A stretch of DNA of 64,000 bases from Polydactylus sextarius (Eukaryota; Chordata; Actinopteri; Polynemidae). The translations under genes and the position numbers were made by a program. The notes under the pieces were generated by a model. That model did no database searches. It was not told the DNA's origin and worked only from the letters and a program-made list of their open reading frames with translations. Shown here piece after piece: positions 49,056 to 61,298 of this stretch. The first letter of the stretch is position 1; each line of letters begins with the position of its first letter. The stretch spans positions 9,894,501-9,958,500 of the forward strand of contig CM028926.1 of the NCBI GenBank assembly GCA_016801845.1, given 5' to 3'.

Positions 49056-52000
49056 CTTCTGTGAAAGGTAGAAGGCGGCGATGCCCAGAGGCCAGAAGCA
49101 GCAGAGCATAGAGAAAAAGGCCAGACCCAGGTAGTCCTGAGGGATCATCAGGGGGAAGTTGCTCTCACTGTCTGTATCACTGAAGTCATCAATGGACGAG
49201 TCCTGGGATTCAAACACAGTGAACTTAGGTTGTGTTGAGGTCAGACGGTCTGATAACCACACGGACAAACTCCTTTTCCTTTACTCTACAGTCCCTCCAG
49301 GATTTCAGACCTTTTTCTGAGATCATTGCATCTGAATTTGCAATATAAGTTGCAGTGTTTATTTTTTTTTTTTAAAAGATTCTCTTTTAAAGGGAAAATA
49401 TCACAACTTTAACTTTCTCCTGCAACTTTATTGCATCAAAACACTTAAAAACAACTCAACTTTCATTGCATTTATTTCCATTTTAAAGTGAAAAACATTT
49501 TAATTTTACAGGTTTTCTAATTCCTGCTTTGTCTGATTTGTTTGCAGCTTTTTTAAAAGAAATTGCGACTAAAGTTATGATGTTTTTAGATGTTTTGTTG
49601 CAATAAACTTGAAGGAGCAAATCAAAATCGTTATCTTTTCACAAAAGATTCTCTTCCATAGGGAAAAATAACGCAACTTTGACTTGTTCCTGCAACTTTA
49701 TTGCAACAAAAAAACCTAAAAACAATGTGACTTTCATTCCAATTTTTCGTCTTTTAGAGGGAAAAAGTTGCAATAAAAGTATCATTATAAAGTTTTATAG
49801 TTCCTCCAGGACTTCAGGTCTTTTTTCATATTGTTGAGGTTTAATTTACCTGATTTTTCTGCAGCTTTTGCTTATAAAGTTGCAGGAACAAGGAAGTGAC
49901 GTATGGATCCTGACGTGTCTGACTGAATATTAATCTTAAACACAAGAACAAGTAAAAACCACTTTGCTTTTTTTTGTTTTTGTTTGTGTTTTGTTGCGTT
50001 CGCGTCTTCAACAACAGCTGTAAAACTCTGCCTGTGAGATAATGTGACTGAATGAGGTTAGTTTTTATCTGCACCAGCTCCGTTGACCGCAGGTGATTTG
50101 TGACTCATGCAAACAGCTGCATATTCACTCTGACTCTGACCCTTTTGGATTATTCTGCTTGTTTTATTTAGTCCGTGATATAATTGTGCAGCCTCATACA
50201 TAAAAGAAAAAAACTTTCTTATGACGTGAACTTGTCTGATCTGTGATGCCGTCTTCAATTTCCTGCACCTTCAGTCCGCAGAGACGTTGTCTTGTTCTGA
50301 CAAGACAATAAAGTTGATGTGATTTGATTCGCTGCATCAGGATTGATTCGCCTGCAGGATTTTCTTTTGTTTTGTTTTTTTGTTTTGTTGACGTACAGTG
50401 AAACGACTCCAGCGGCGACAAGAAGAAAAAGAAATCTCAAAAGATGGAGACGTTAATGTTGCTTCGTATCGTATCGATCAGCTGGAGTTCAGCACGTCTG
50501 TTTCACCTGAAGTGAAACTAAGAAGTGAGAGATCACGACACGGTTTTAATCCCACAGGCTTCTACTTTCGCATCGAAATGAGTCTGACTTTTGTGGCAGA
50601 AGTCGATTTCTCTACATTTTATTCTGCTGTTTCATCAATAAAACAGGTGATTAAAACTTTAATTAAACCTTCCTGCAACATTTTACATAATATTCTTTCT
50701 AATTTGCAGCATCGACATCGACAGAACCGTCGCTGCAAAAAGTTTTATATTTGTTAACGTTAATTTACATTTTGACTCCAGGGCAGAACAGAAGTGGCAT
50801 CCTCCTCCTCCGTCGCTACTGTAGTGTCATAACCTGCGCCGCAGCGGGAGAGAGGAGCTTTATGTAATCTGGCTTTTTGACAGTAAGCGTTCAGTCGCTG
50901 CCTTCCCCTTAAATGCACTGCTCTATTTTAAGTTCCTCTTTCGTTGATGAGAGAGAGAGAGTCTGTGTTGAGAATAAGATGAGAGTTCAAATGTAAAACT
51001 CCTCCAAACATCAAGAGAAATGAAACATATGACGACTGTTTTGATCTTTGATTTGTTGTTACAATTTCTCTGTTTTATATCATTTTTTTTGGCATTAGCA
51101 ATATTAATAATATTATACCTATATTTAATATTTCAGTAGCGTGTTTTAACTTGAAATTTAGTGGTGTAACACCGCGACATATTTGGCACAAGAGAAAAAT
51201 CTGACTATTTCCTGATGGTGGAAGATGATGATTAAAGTGACGGTTCAGAGTCACATGAACCAGAGTCTATTTCACCACGAATACGAGAAAAATCTCGAGA
51301 TATTTCCTGATGGTTGGAAGATGTTTGATTGAAAGTTTTGACAAATAGTTCAATGAGTCACATCACCAGAGTCTATTTCATTTTAACGAATAAGTTATCA
51401 GTACTTCAGTTTATGTGTAGGGATGCTAAATCCTGATTCACCTTGATCTACTGCTGAAGTGTAAGTCTTGTAAAACAGTGTTTTTAATAAACTCTTTTGA
51501 GCTAAGTTATTATTAGTGGTTCAAAAATGACAATTGAGATGACAATTGAGCTGACTGCCCCATTTACTTTCATTGTTAACTATTTGGTTGTGAAAACAAA
51601 AAACGGTCAAACTGGATATTACTTCAACCAACGTTAAATATCTCTTGAGGTGGAGTTTGACTCGTATTCGTGGTGAAATAGACTCTGGTTCATGTGACTC
51701 TGGACGTCACTTTAAGGTCCTATATAATCATTACACTGCACTACATCGCCCTCTAGTGGATGTAGAATGAACTACAGTTAACTATATTTTATCAATTTAG
51801 AGGTAAAGTTTTGGTAAAAGTAACTCAGAAGTAATGTAACACACTGCAATATAGAAACAGTAATATTATAATGTAACAAATTACTTTGAAATAACAGTAA
51901 CTAGTGATCAATAATGCATTAAATTTTGGAAGTATTTGGAAATTGTCTTACGTCAGAGTCCGGCAGCAGGTCGTCCTCGTCGTCCATGCTGTAGGACACG

Positions 52001-52401
52001 CTGTGGAAGTCCTGCGTCTCTGCCAGCAGCTTCCTCTCCAGCGTTGATCCGGGTCGAATGTCAACAAACGTGGTCTCCAGGTAGTCTTTGCTGAGCAGGG
52101 AGTCTGCGTGGCCCCAGATTGGAGCCGGAGGGTAAAAGGACTCGAGCGTACGAGGTAAAGAACAAGGGTCCAGTAGCTGCTGCTGCTGCAGCTCAGGAGG
52201 ATGTCCACAGTAGCTCCTCCACGCTAACGGAGGGTACGCTCTGTCCTCCTCACATTTAACCAGGAAGCCTTTAAAGAGTCCACCACCGGGGGCCTGCACA
52301 GACCCGGGCCCCAGTCCTGGACCGAGCCCCGGCCCTGCTGCTCGACTGTTGTTGGCGTTTTCTCCCAGGAGGGGGTGCTCCAGCTCATCTAGATTCTCCA
52401 T
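48088..52401 (-). CDS. tmem91: Transmembrane protein 91 (SynDIG3; dispanin/CD225 family)
   Basis: This is a small type II membrane protein of the SynDIG family, whose founding member regulates AMPA-receptor synapses. The function of TMEM91 itself is poorly known. Three coding exons: 52401-51952, 49202-49056 and 48243-48088, giving 250 residues. Residues 1-150 form a cytosolic N terminus (MENLDELEHPLLGEN, then QQQQLLDPCSLPRTLES, ETTFVD and an acidic MDDEDDLLPDSD). The CD225 region follows: DYLGLAFFSMLCCFWPLGIAAF (about 173-195), a TNKASAQGDFQGANAASRQA loop, and a second hydrophobic segment at about 219-244. It ends SGKPP. The assignment to tmem91 rather than syndig1/syndig1l rests on synteny with exosc5/bckdha and on the PP-ending C terminus. 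Intron 1 (2.7 kb) contains repeats; the exon 2 donor is followed by (CA)n. Confidence 0.88.
49021..49053. repeat. (TG)n microsatellite at the tmem91 exon 2 donor
   Basis: On the - strand the donor reads AAG then GTACACACAC, so the (CA)n array starts within the splice site itself. It is about 16 units long. Confidence 0.9.
49290..49830. repeat. Diverged duplicated repeat in tmem91 intron 1
   Basis: Two copies of a ~125-bp segment (from 49374 and from 49643, offset about 269 bp) share AAAAGATTCTCTT, the core CCTGCAACTTTATTGCA and GACTTTCATT-like blocks. Each end of the region carries CTCCAGGAYTTCAG (49295-49310 and 49804-49818). The element is unclassified and resembles dispersed fish repeats that start with 'cctccagg'. 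Confidence 0.6.
51192..51716. mobile_element. Inverted-repeat element with internal direct repeats, tmem91 intron 1
   Basis: Arms at 51232-51287 and 51661-51716 are inverted copies of each other; they share the core GAACCAGAGTCTATTTCACC followed by ACGAATACGAG. Within the left part, about 100-bp direct repeats occur: CTATTTCCTGATGGT-type at 51205 and 51303, and CAGAGTCTATTTCA at 51261 and 51367. I see no transposase. It looks like a foldback or MITE-type element, or a local inverted duplication. Confidence 0.65.
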
Positions 52402-54417
52402 CCTTTTGTTTTTTTGTTTTTTTTAAATACCAACAACATCAACAACCAAATGTAATCTACAAAAGAGCGTCTGGGGATTTTTTTTACGCAAAAGCAGCTG
52501 CTTTGGTTTGATAATCCATCTTTAATCCTATTCTTTAATTTTTATCTTATTATAAGCCTCAGTCCAGAGGCCTAACCACACGCTGCCGGCCTCTGATCGC
52601 TGTGATGAGACGTGATGTTGGAGATTTTCTCCTCCTCACATGTCACCAGCGATTTGTTTCAGGACCTGACGGCTCCGGGTTTGTCCCACGTCGTCCATTT
52701 TCACATGATTGAGTGTGTCAGTGTTCATGAATATGCTAATGACGGCTACTTTCTGTCTCATATAATGGTGGAAGTGTCAGATCTGATGATGGAGGACCTT
52801 GATTAGCCTTGGACGGACTAATGAATACGCCGAGGCGATGGGATTTCAGTGCGACTGCCCTCGGGAACTCGTGGAAAACGTCTCATGCGATAAAACATTA
52901 AGTCTTAATGTAAGCGTGGAGACATTTTTGACGGTTTGGGATGAAAATCAGCGATGACAACGACTAGAAAAGACTATCGAGCTGTCGTGACATCGTTGCA
53001 GAAGCTTGAATATGCAACTTACAGTCAAACTAGTGGCGCAACCAACGGATTGGGGCCATATTTGAGGGCAGTTAATCTGTAAAAGCAATGAGTCTCCAGA
53101 AATAGCATCCTATGGTGAACATCCGCAGGTCAGCAGGCCTGCGAACATGCCTGTTCCTCTGGTGCTGCTGCTGCAGGAAGCGAAAATGAGGAAATCAAAG
53201 TCCTCTGGTTTTGATTTATAGTCACGAGCTCGTCGCCTGTTGTTGCAACGCTCGTCTGGGAACGTGGTTTTAATACACGTCGTCCAGTCTTAAGAGGGTT
53301 TTCATTCAGGGTGATGAGATCTGTTGAAAGAAGCAGAAGGTGAAAGAGAAAATGTTTTAGATTTAACTGTGAACTCAGTTTGTTTGTTTGCTTGTTTGTT
53401 TGTTTGCTTGTTTGTTTGTTTGTTTGCAGCGTATTTTTTCCTTCAGATACAAGACGTCAGTGCAGTGTAAGCACTACTGTCCACGTGTGTCCCAACAACT
53501 CTGTCGCAGTGTGACTGTCCTCGGCAGCAGATGTCTCTTCAGCTCGCCGCTGACGAGACAGATGCTGAAAGACAACTTATGTCTTTAAAAGTCCAGAAGA
53601 AAGAGGCAGAAAATGACCAGAAATCATTTGAGAGAAGGTAAAAGTTGTTGAAATTTTACTCTTAATAAAAATAAACATTTATTTCCAGAGAGAAAATAAT
53701 GTTTTTGTGTTATAAGTCAAACACAACACGTCTGGATAAAACAGGGAAAAAAATGTATAATAATTAATAATATTAATAATAATAATTAAAAAGTTTTCTT
53801 TTGTTCAGAAAATTTAATTTTATTTATTAGATTATCAATAAATATACTTATCTACAAATGTAATGGTTTATAATAGATATATAGATGAATATACTTTATT
53901 TATTCCACCAGTAAAATTATTTAATTATATATAATTTAATTTTCTAATAAATAAAATTAATTTTCTAGACCAAAAGAATAATTAATGTTGTAATTAAATC
54001 AATTTATCCAGAAGCTTGAACATACATTATGATGTATGGGCCCTGTATGCTGCAAAAAAATAAAAGAAATAAAAAAATAAGGACAATAAAAAACATAAAC
54101 CAGACAGAAAACAAACAAAACAAAAAAAAAAAATAACTGAACGTCTAAATTATGATAAAATCACTTCGCTTCTTTAAAAACCTAAAGGTCGATATAAAAG
54201 TATTAAAACTGATCTAAATCTGAAAACGTGTTTATATGTTAAATCTCTGGAAACAAATTTCAGCTGCAGAAGTTGTTGTTTTTTTTTTTTTTACAAACTA
54301 TCAGAGAAATAAACAAACAAAAGTCTCTTTGTTTTGTTTTTTTCTTTCTTTCAGTAAAATTCATGGCAGCAGAAAAACAAGGTAGAAAACAACAAGGTTG
54401 AGTGTAGTAAAGTAGTT

Positions 54418-54419
<2 letters not shown>

Positions 54420-54468
<49 letters not shown>
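54420..54468. repeat. (GT)n microsatellite
   Basis: About 24 perfect GT units. Confidence 0.92.
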
Positions 54469-54470
<2 letters not shown>

Positions 54471-57400
54471 CAGCAGCCTCCTGGCTCACAGCTCGTCGTG
54501 TTTCTCAAGAAAAAACATCAAACTCAGCACTAAATCTCTGATGGATACACGAGCGTTCGGTTCTGTAACTGTACGTTTTTAGTTACTGCAGTGTTGCTCT
54601 GAGCTTTAACGACACCTGAGATACAAAACTGCAGCAGCAGCAGCAGGTGGAGAAACTCTGTCAGCAACAGATAAATATATATTATATATATATTCATACC
54701 ACCGTCTACAGCAGGTTAACAGGTTGGATTTATGAACCATAGTTACGTTTAGAATTTGGCTGCAGATTTTCATATATATTAAAAAGAAAGAAAGAAATAA
54801 GTCGACTTCCCAACAAAATTTAATCTTGCAGAATAAATATATAGCGATTCTGGTTTAATCACGGAGTCTCTAATGCATGCTGGGATATCTAACCTCCGAC
54901 CTCTTACGACCCCTTGGAGGATAAATCAGCAGACGACTTTAAATTTAAATATTTTAACTTGTTAAATATGTGAATGTTGCTTATTTTTAAACAGATAATC
55001 ATAGAGAATTGTTTAATTTTTGCATGTGGATGCAGAATAAAATGATAAATCATTTATTTTTGCACATATTCATCTGAAAGCGTTTAGTTAAAACTACGAT
55101 GGCCTGGAAGCAACGTGCCGACAGATGACGATACGATACGATTATTTTATTGTTTTGTTTTATTCTCCATAATGTGAATAAGATCTAAAATTAGTGCCGT
55201 GTAAATTAGACGCTACAGTGATCTGAGAAGTGGTGAGAGAGAGAAAAAAAATCAGTGTATTGTACGTTAAAGGAGCTTTTCAATTTCCTGCAGAATCAAA
55301 AAAAAAAAAAAAAGTGTCATTTCAACTAGACTGGCATAATATCTCATCAGTAAGTATTCATTCTGCTTCACAGGCTGCACATCAATTCAATGGCTGCTTG
55401 TTGCACGCTTCACTACACAGCTCAGGAGGAAAAAAACGGGAATAATTGTGTTTCTTTGGGTGGAAGTGATTCTGCTCTGAGACTGATACTGCTTCACCCT
55501 CCTCCTCCTCCTCTTCCTCACCGTCGTAGTACCTCTCATAAGAAACAAGCTGAGTGATTGTTCAACGCGCTGACGTCAAACCTGCAACACACACGATGCA
55601 TGCTACACACTTATATTTGCAGCACCATCCTTCCCTCTTCTCTCTCTCTTTAATCGCTGCAGCTTCATTCCAGGAGAGATGCACTCAGCTTTATTACACC
55701 CTCTCCCCCCAAACCCCCCACCCCCTTTCACCTCTGCCCATCCACCATAAAAAGACTTCTGTCAGCTGTATTATAAGCCTGCCTCCTTTTTTTTCTGATT
55801 CTGCAACGCTCATAAAACATCCAGTCAGGTAGAGAGGAAGGTTGCAAGGACGCCGCCGCAAATCACCACTGACACTTTTACAAGAGCTTCTCTTCTCCTT
55901 CCACATATCTCCGTCTCTCTCACCTTTTCTTTTCTCTTTTTAGTCAAACACAAACACAAACATCTCCTCTGGTTCTAACTTCCTTTCCCTTTTTTTTTCC
56001 TGCCTATTCTTTGTGCAACCAAAGTGAAATGTTGCCTTAAAACCCTGTTGCTGCTGACTCTGACTCTTACACCGATTCTGATTTTCAGCAACTCTGCAGT
56101 CTCTTTCAAACACACACACACTCAAACACACACACTCGTGCACAGAGCTGGAGATAATTGCTGTAATATTTCAGCTGATACAGATCGAGGAGATGCAGAC
56201 ACAGTGAACACACTTGTAGAAAGGAAAAAGGACACGATGCTGTGACAAAAAAGACGATGACAGCAACAACAAGATCTCAAAAAAACCAAGTGATGGTTGT
56301 CACGTATTCTCTCTCCTTCGTTCTTGATCGGTGCGAAGAGTGACAGAGGGAAAATTAAACAGAAAAGATAAGAGAAATAAAAAATAAAAACACACAGGCA
56401 GCGACATGGAGAGTGTTGCACAGCTCGTGAAGCTCAAAGTAACATCATGTTCCTATGGAAACACATTCAGTGCAGTGTTCACTGCAGGATAAATGAAGCG
56501 GAGGCTAATTTGCCATTTCAGTACTGTTCCTCTGCTCGGTTTGATAATAGCTGGATGGGATAATTCTCCTCCTCGTAGCTGAGGAGGATGTGTTGCATTT
56601 TTCTGTCACATTCAGAAGGACGGATAATTTCCACAGAATTACTTTATATAATAAAAAATGGGAGCTGTAACGCCGGGCGCTGGGTTTACTTCAAACCCCC
56701 CGTGTCCAATGTGTGTATGACAGCATGAGCTCATTAATCAGTGCATGGGTATGCCCTGCTCTAACCTCACACAAACACACACATACATAACTACAAATGC
56801 ACGCAGCCCGTTGCATCATTCACCTTTAAGATACATGCAGTAAACAAACCCTACATGCTCACATACATAACTACACACTCACACAGCTGGTGCTCGTGTG
56901 CAATGAGGCCTGAGGAACGAGAAGAAGTTACCATCTGCAATATGTTGCAAATGGATTCAGTGTCTCTCTTTGTCTCTGCAGAGTGAGCGTGTGTGTGTTG
57001 TGTATGTTGTTAACATTGTGTGTGTGTGTGTGTGTGTGGACTAGATGCAGCTCACAATGTTGTGTTGTTTGTGTCGTATGTCGCTCGCGCCTCGGTGCTC
57101 TTCTACAGCTGCTGCAACTCAGTTTGTCGTATTCTCCAGGGTTTTAAACGGTGATATGGATGCTCAGAAAACATCTTGATACTTAAAGTCTTGTTGTAAC
57201 ATTTTCAATAACAAACTACACAATGTAAACCATGTTACACCTGCAGTAAAACCTCAAATGCATGGATTATAGGTGACAAAATGAGGATTTTGAGACCTGA
57301 TTAATTCAGTTTTTCTGCCTCAAATCGTAGTTTTATCGTAACAGGAAACACAATCTATTTAATTTAATTTGTTTGGTTTGTTTTAGGTTAAAAAAAATCT

Positions 57401-57853
57401 CCGTAAATGTCGAGGTTTGACTTGTACACAAAGGCAACACTGCAGCGTAACAACCTGAACCTGGAGATGTTTGGTTTCTTCAGATGTTTTGGTTTGTTGA
57501 TGTTTTTTTTAATGTTGGAGGCAAAATACGAATCAATTCAGCGTCCTCGTGAGAAACTAAGACGAAGTGTGTGTGTGTACGTGTGAAGGTTCGTGCGCAG
57601 AAATGAGCTGAAGGAGGTAATTAGCCTCTCGCAGATCTTTACATGAGCGATGATGTATTACACTCTCTCATCATCATCATCATCAGCAGCAGCAGCAGCA
57701 GCAGAGTGGGAGGGCAGATTTGTTGGCCTTTAACTGACGGGTTAAAAGCAAAGAAAAACTGTCAGTGCATCATTTTCTCACATTGTCTTCCCTCACACAG
57801 TGTCTGCATCAAATATATTTATATACATGTCACATTTTTCTACCAGATTTCCT

Positions 57854-57882
57854 GGAAGAAGAAGAAGAAGAAGAAGAAGAAG
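57854..57882. repeat. (GAA)n microsatellite
   Basis: About nine GAA/AGA units, purine-only on the + strand. Confidence 0.85.
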
Positions 57883-60141
57883 GTTGTAAATGTGTGAAGG
57901 AATGCAGCCAGAGCATCAGATTGTCTGAGATGATTCAGGAAAAAAAAAAAAAAAAGCTGCCTGAGCCTGCTACGGTTTTATATTACAGCACATCAGGTTT
58001 GTCCTACAGCAGTAAACAGATACACAAACGTAAACAATGGAGCTGAGATGTGTGGGTGTTTGTAATAGGAGGGTGGAGATGTGGAGATGTGGAGGTCCAC
58101 TAGAAAGCAGAATATCCTCTATTTCATGTGCATTATATCAGATTATTTGTGTAGGTTTGGATAAAAAAAATAACGTCTTTATTTTATAATAAATAAATAA
58201 ACAAACCTCATGATTCAAGTATTTTCTCACCTCTAAGCTGTTGATTTCAGATCCATCTCAGTCCTGATGTTTGTCTTGAAAAAAATTGAAAATAATAAGA
58301 ATAAACATGGTGTTGAACCCAGAATCCAGGAGTCTCAGGTTTATCCATCCTCACACTGTCAGCGCGCTGCTTTGCTTTGCTTCCTCTTAGCGTGGGCATG
58401 TGCAGAGAAGTGTGTAGTCCTGTGTGTATTTGTGTGAGTCTATAAATGTGTGTGTAAGTCGCTGAGTTGCACAGTAGGAGCCCAAACTTGTCTGCATCCG
58501 TCCTGTGGCGCTGCGCCCTGAACGCACGGAGACGTCCCGGTTACACCTGTGCAGCCTGGCGGCGCTTTGTCACCGGCTCCTCTTCCATCATCTCTCGCCT
58601 CCACCACGTTTCTCTCTCTCTCTCTCTCTCGCTCCTTCTCCACCTTCTTCTTCTTCTTCGTCCTTCTCCTCTTCTTCCTCACAGTAAAGGTGGTGTCTCA
58701 TTAATCCATGTTGCGGCGCGTCTCGCCACCGTGTCAACTTTTCTTCTGTCACTCAGCTTTTCCTCTGACTTTCCAAATACAGCTCTCTCTCTTCACCTCA
58801 TCCTCCTCCACCTCCTCCTCCTTCTCCTCTCTATGTCTCTCTCTCTCTTTCTTCGTCTCTGCCACCTTATCACAGAGGAAACACTGGGTCCTAAAGCCTG
58901 TCGCCGCTGTTTTTGCCTGCTGAGGTCCTCTTAAGGATATAAACCAGACCACACGCAGCAAAGTGAGGACATTTCGCCTTTTCTTACTTCTTTAAGAGGA
59001 TTAAAAGGACTAGGGCTTGATTTTGGGTTAGGAATTAGGATTGGGTTTACGATATAGATGTAGCAGGGATGTTTAAGGTTAGCTGGCCTTAGCAATACCA
59101 GTGTGTGCACTAAAGAAAAGGATGCAAACCGGTCTGGGGAATCTGGATAAGGTGCAAGAATGATGAGATGAAAATCAGAGGACGGAGGCAGGAGAAGAGA
59201 TGGGGGATGGGGTTGGTGTCATGATGTTGCTTTGTGTGTATTTGTGTCATGAAATGAAGGTGAAGCGATGCCCCCCAGCAACTCCACTTCACCCTGTGAC
59301 CCACTTTGGTCAAAATGCATGAAAAAAAAAAAGAATAAATAAGAAAACAATCATCTCTGCTGCAGGCTTGTGCTCATTTTTGCCTCTTTTTAGCAGCAGT
59401 GGGGGGAGGGAGGGTGGTGCAAGGTAAAGCTCAGGCATTACTGGACACCAGCAATCAATGAAATCCACAGAGCTTACGCTGAGTATTTAATGAGGTGCAC
59501 TGAATCCCACCCCCTCCTCCTCCTCCCTCAGAAATGTTTTAACCTCTGGGTTGTTGTTGTTGTTGTCATTTTCTTCTTTTTGTTGTTGTTTGCATCTTTT
59601 CTTTTTCCAGCTGCAAAGCCACCTGACGTGATGCTGCGTTTGTCTTTGGCTGTCAGAGCGACAAGGGGACTCTCAGTCCATCATGATGCAAGGATCAATA
59701 CACTCTCTTTAGTCTGAGCACATCTTCCCCCCATCGCTCTGTTTTCCTTCTGACTCTCATCTTCATCTCTCAGTTTTGTTCATTAGCTCAAGTGTAGTAA
59801 AGGACGAAGAAGGAAGAGGGAGATTTGAGGATTAAATTGGTGGGAGGAGTTAAACGAGGACCCTAACGATATTACATGGAGTTAGACTGATGTATTCACA
59901 CCCAGCTGATATTGATCTTAATGTAGAAACACTGTCTTGTACCTTTTAAAGTTTCAGTCGTATGATGACGACGTTGTTCAATAGAAACATGTTTTAGTCA
60001 CAGAAATATAACGGTGATGTTGGTTTTACTTTATTATGAACCAAGTTAGCGTTAGCATTAGCTGTTTTCATTTCACTGGTGTTGTGGAGATTTTGTTTAC
60101 TGATTTTATGACGTCATATAAAAAAATACACAAAGGTTGGC

Positions 60142-61155
60142 ATGGATGGATGATGGATGGATGGATGGATGGATGGATGGATGGATGATGGATGGATGGA
60201 TGGATGGATGTTGGATGGATGGATGGATGGATGGATGATGATGGATGGATGGATGGATGGATGTTGGATGGATGGATGTTGGATGGATGTTGGATGGATG
60301 GATGGATGGATGGATGGATGATAGATGGAGGGATGATGGATGATGGATGGATGGATGGATGAATGGATGGATGGATGATGGATGGATGATGGATGGATGG
60401 ATGGATGGATGGATGGATGGATGGATGGATGGATGGATGGATGGATGGATGGATGGATGGATGGATGGATGGATGGATGGATGGATGGATGGATGATGGA
60501 TGGATGGATGGATGGATGGATGGATGGATGGATGGATGGATGGATGGATGGATGGATGGATGGATGGATGGATGGATGGATGATGGATGGATGGATGGAT
60601 GGATGGATGGATGGATGGATGGATGGATGGATGGATGGATGGATGGATGGATGGATGGATGATGGATGATGGATGATGGATGATGGATGGATGGATGATG
60701 GATGGATGGATTTGATGGATGGATGGATGGATGGATGGATGGATGGATGGATGGATGGATGGATGGATGATGGATGATGGATGGATGGATGTGATGGATG
60801 GATGGATGATGGATGGATGGATGATTGATGGATGATGATGGATGGATGATGATTGATGGATGATGATGGATGGATGATGATGGATGGATGATGATTGATG
60901 GATGATGATGGATGGATGATGGATGGATGGATGGATGGATGATGGATGATGGATGGATGGATGGATGGATGGATGGATGGATGGATGGATGGATGGATGG
61001 ATGGATGGATGGATGATGGATGATGGATGGATGGATGATGATTGATGGATGGATGGATGGATGGATGGATGGATGGATGGATGGATGATGATGGATGATG
61101 GATGGATGATGGATGATGGATGGATGATGGATGGATGATGGATGGATGATGGATG
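60142..61155. repeat. ~1 kb (GGAT)n tetranucleotide array
   Basis: About 1,010 bp of tandem GGAT, interrupted at irregular intervals by GAT units (GGATGAT) and a few single-base variants (GTTGGAT, GATTGAT). The interruptions cluster at both ends. The central part (about 60392-60660) is nearly pure. The array is free of stop codons in several frames, but only because of its composition. Confidence 0.97.
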
Positions 61156-61219
61156 ACAGATCACTTCTCAGACACAGAGCTGACAGTAATTTTTTTTCTC
61201 CTGCTTCTTCATCATCATC

Positions 61220-61230
61220 ATCTTCTTCTT

Positions 61231-61298
<68 letters not shown>
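61220..61298. repeat. Compound (TTC)n(ATT)n microsatellite
   Basis: About 13 TTC units abut about 12 ATT units at 61260, 65 bp right of the GGAT array. Confidence 0.92.

Larger units (their letters stand above)
52402..60141. other. Gene-poor region upstream of tmem91
   Basis: I find no supported coding exon in 7.7 kb. It contains (TG)n at 54420-54468, (GAA)n at 57854-57882, CT-rich tracts near 58615-58680 and several A/T runs. Two less repetitive blocks (about 52560-52930 and 56480-56760) look more like regulatory sequence than decayed repeats. The tmem91 promoter and any 5' UTR exons should lie here but cannot be placed. Confidence 0.4.

Noticed and set aside
60106..61164. 352-codon His-Pro-Ser-Ile repeat protein on the - strand, and Met-Asp-Gly-Trp frames on the + strand
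   Set aside because: These are pure by-products of the (GGAT)n array, which cannot create stop codons in these frames; there is no start context, splice signals or family.
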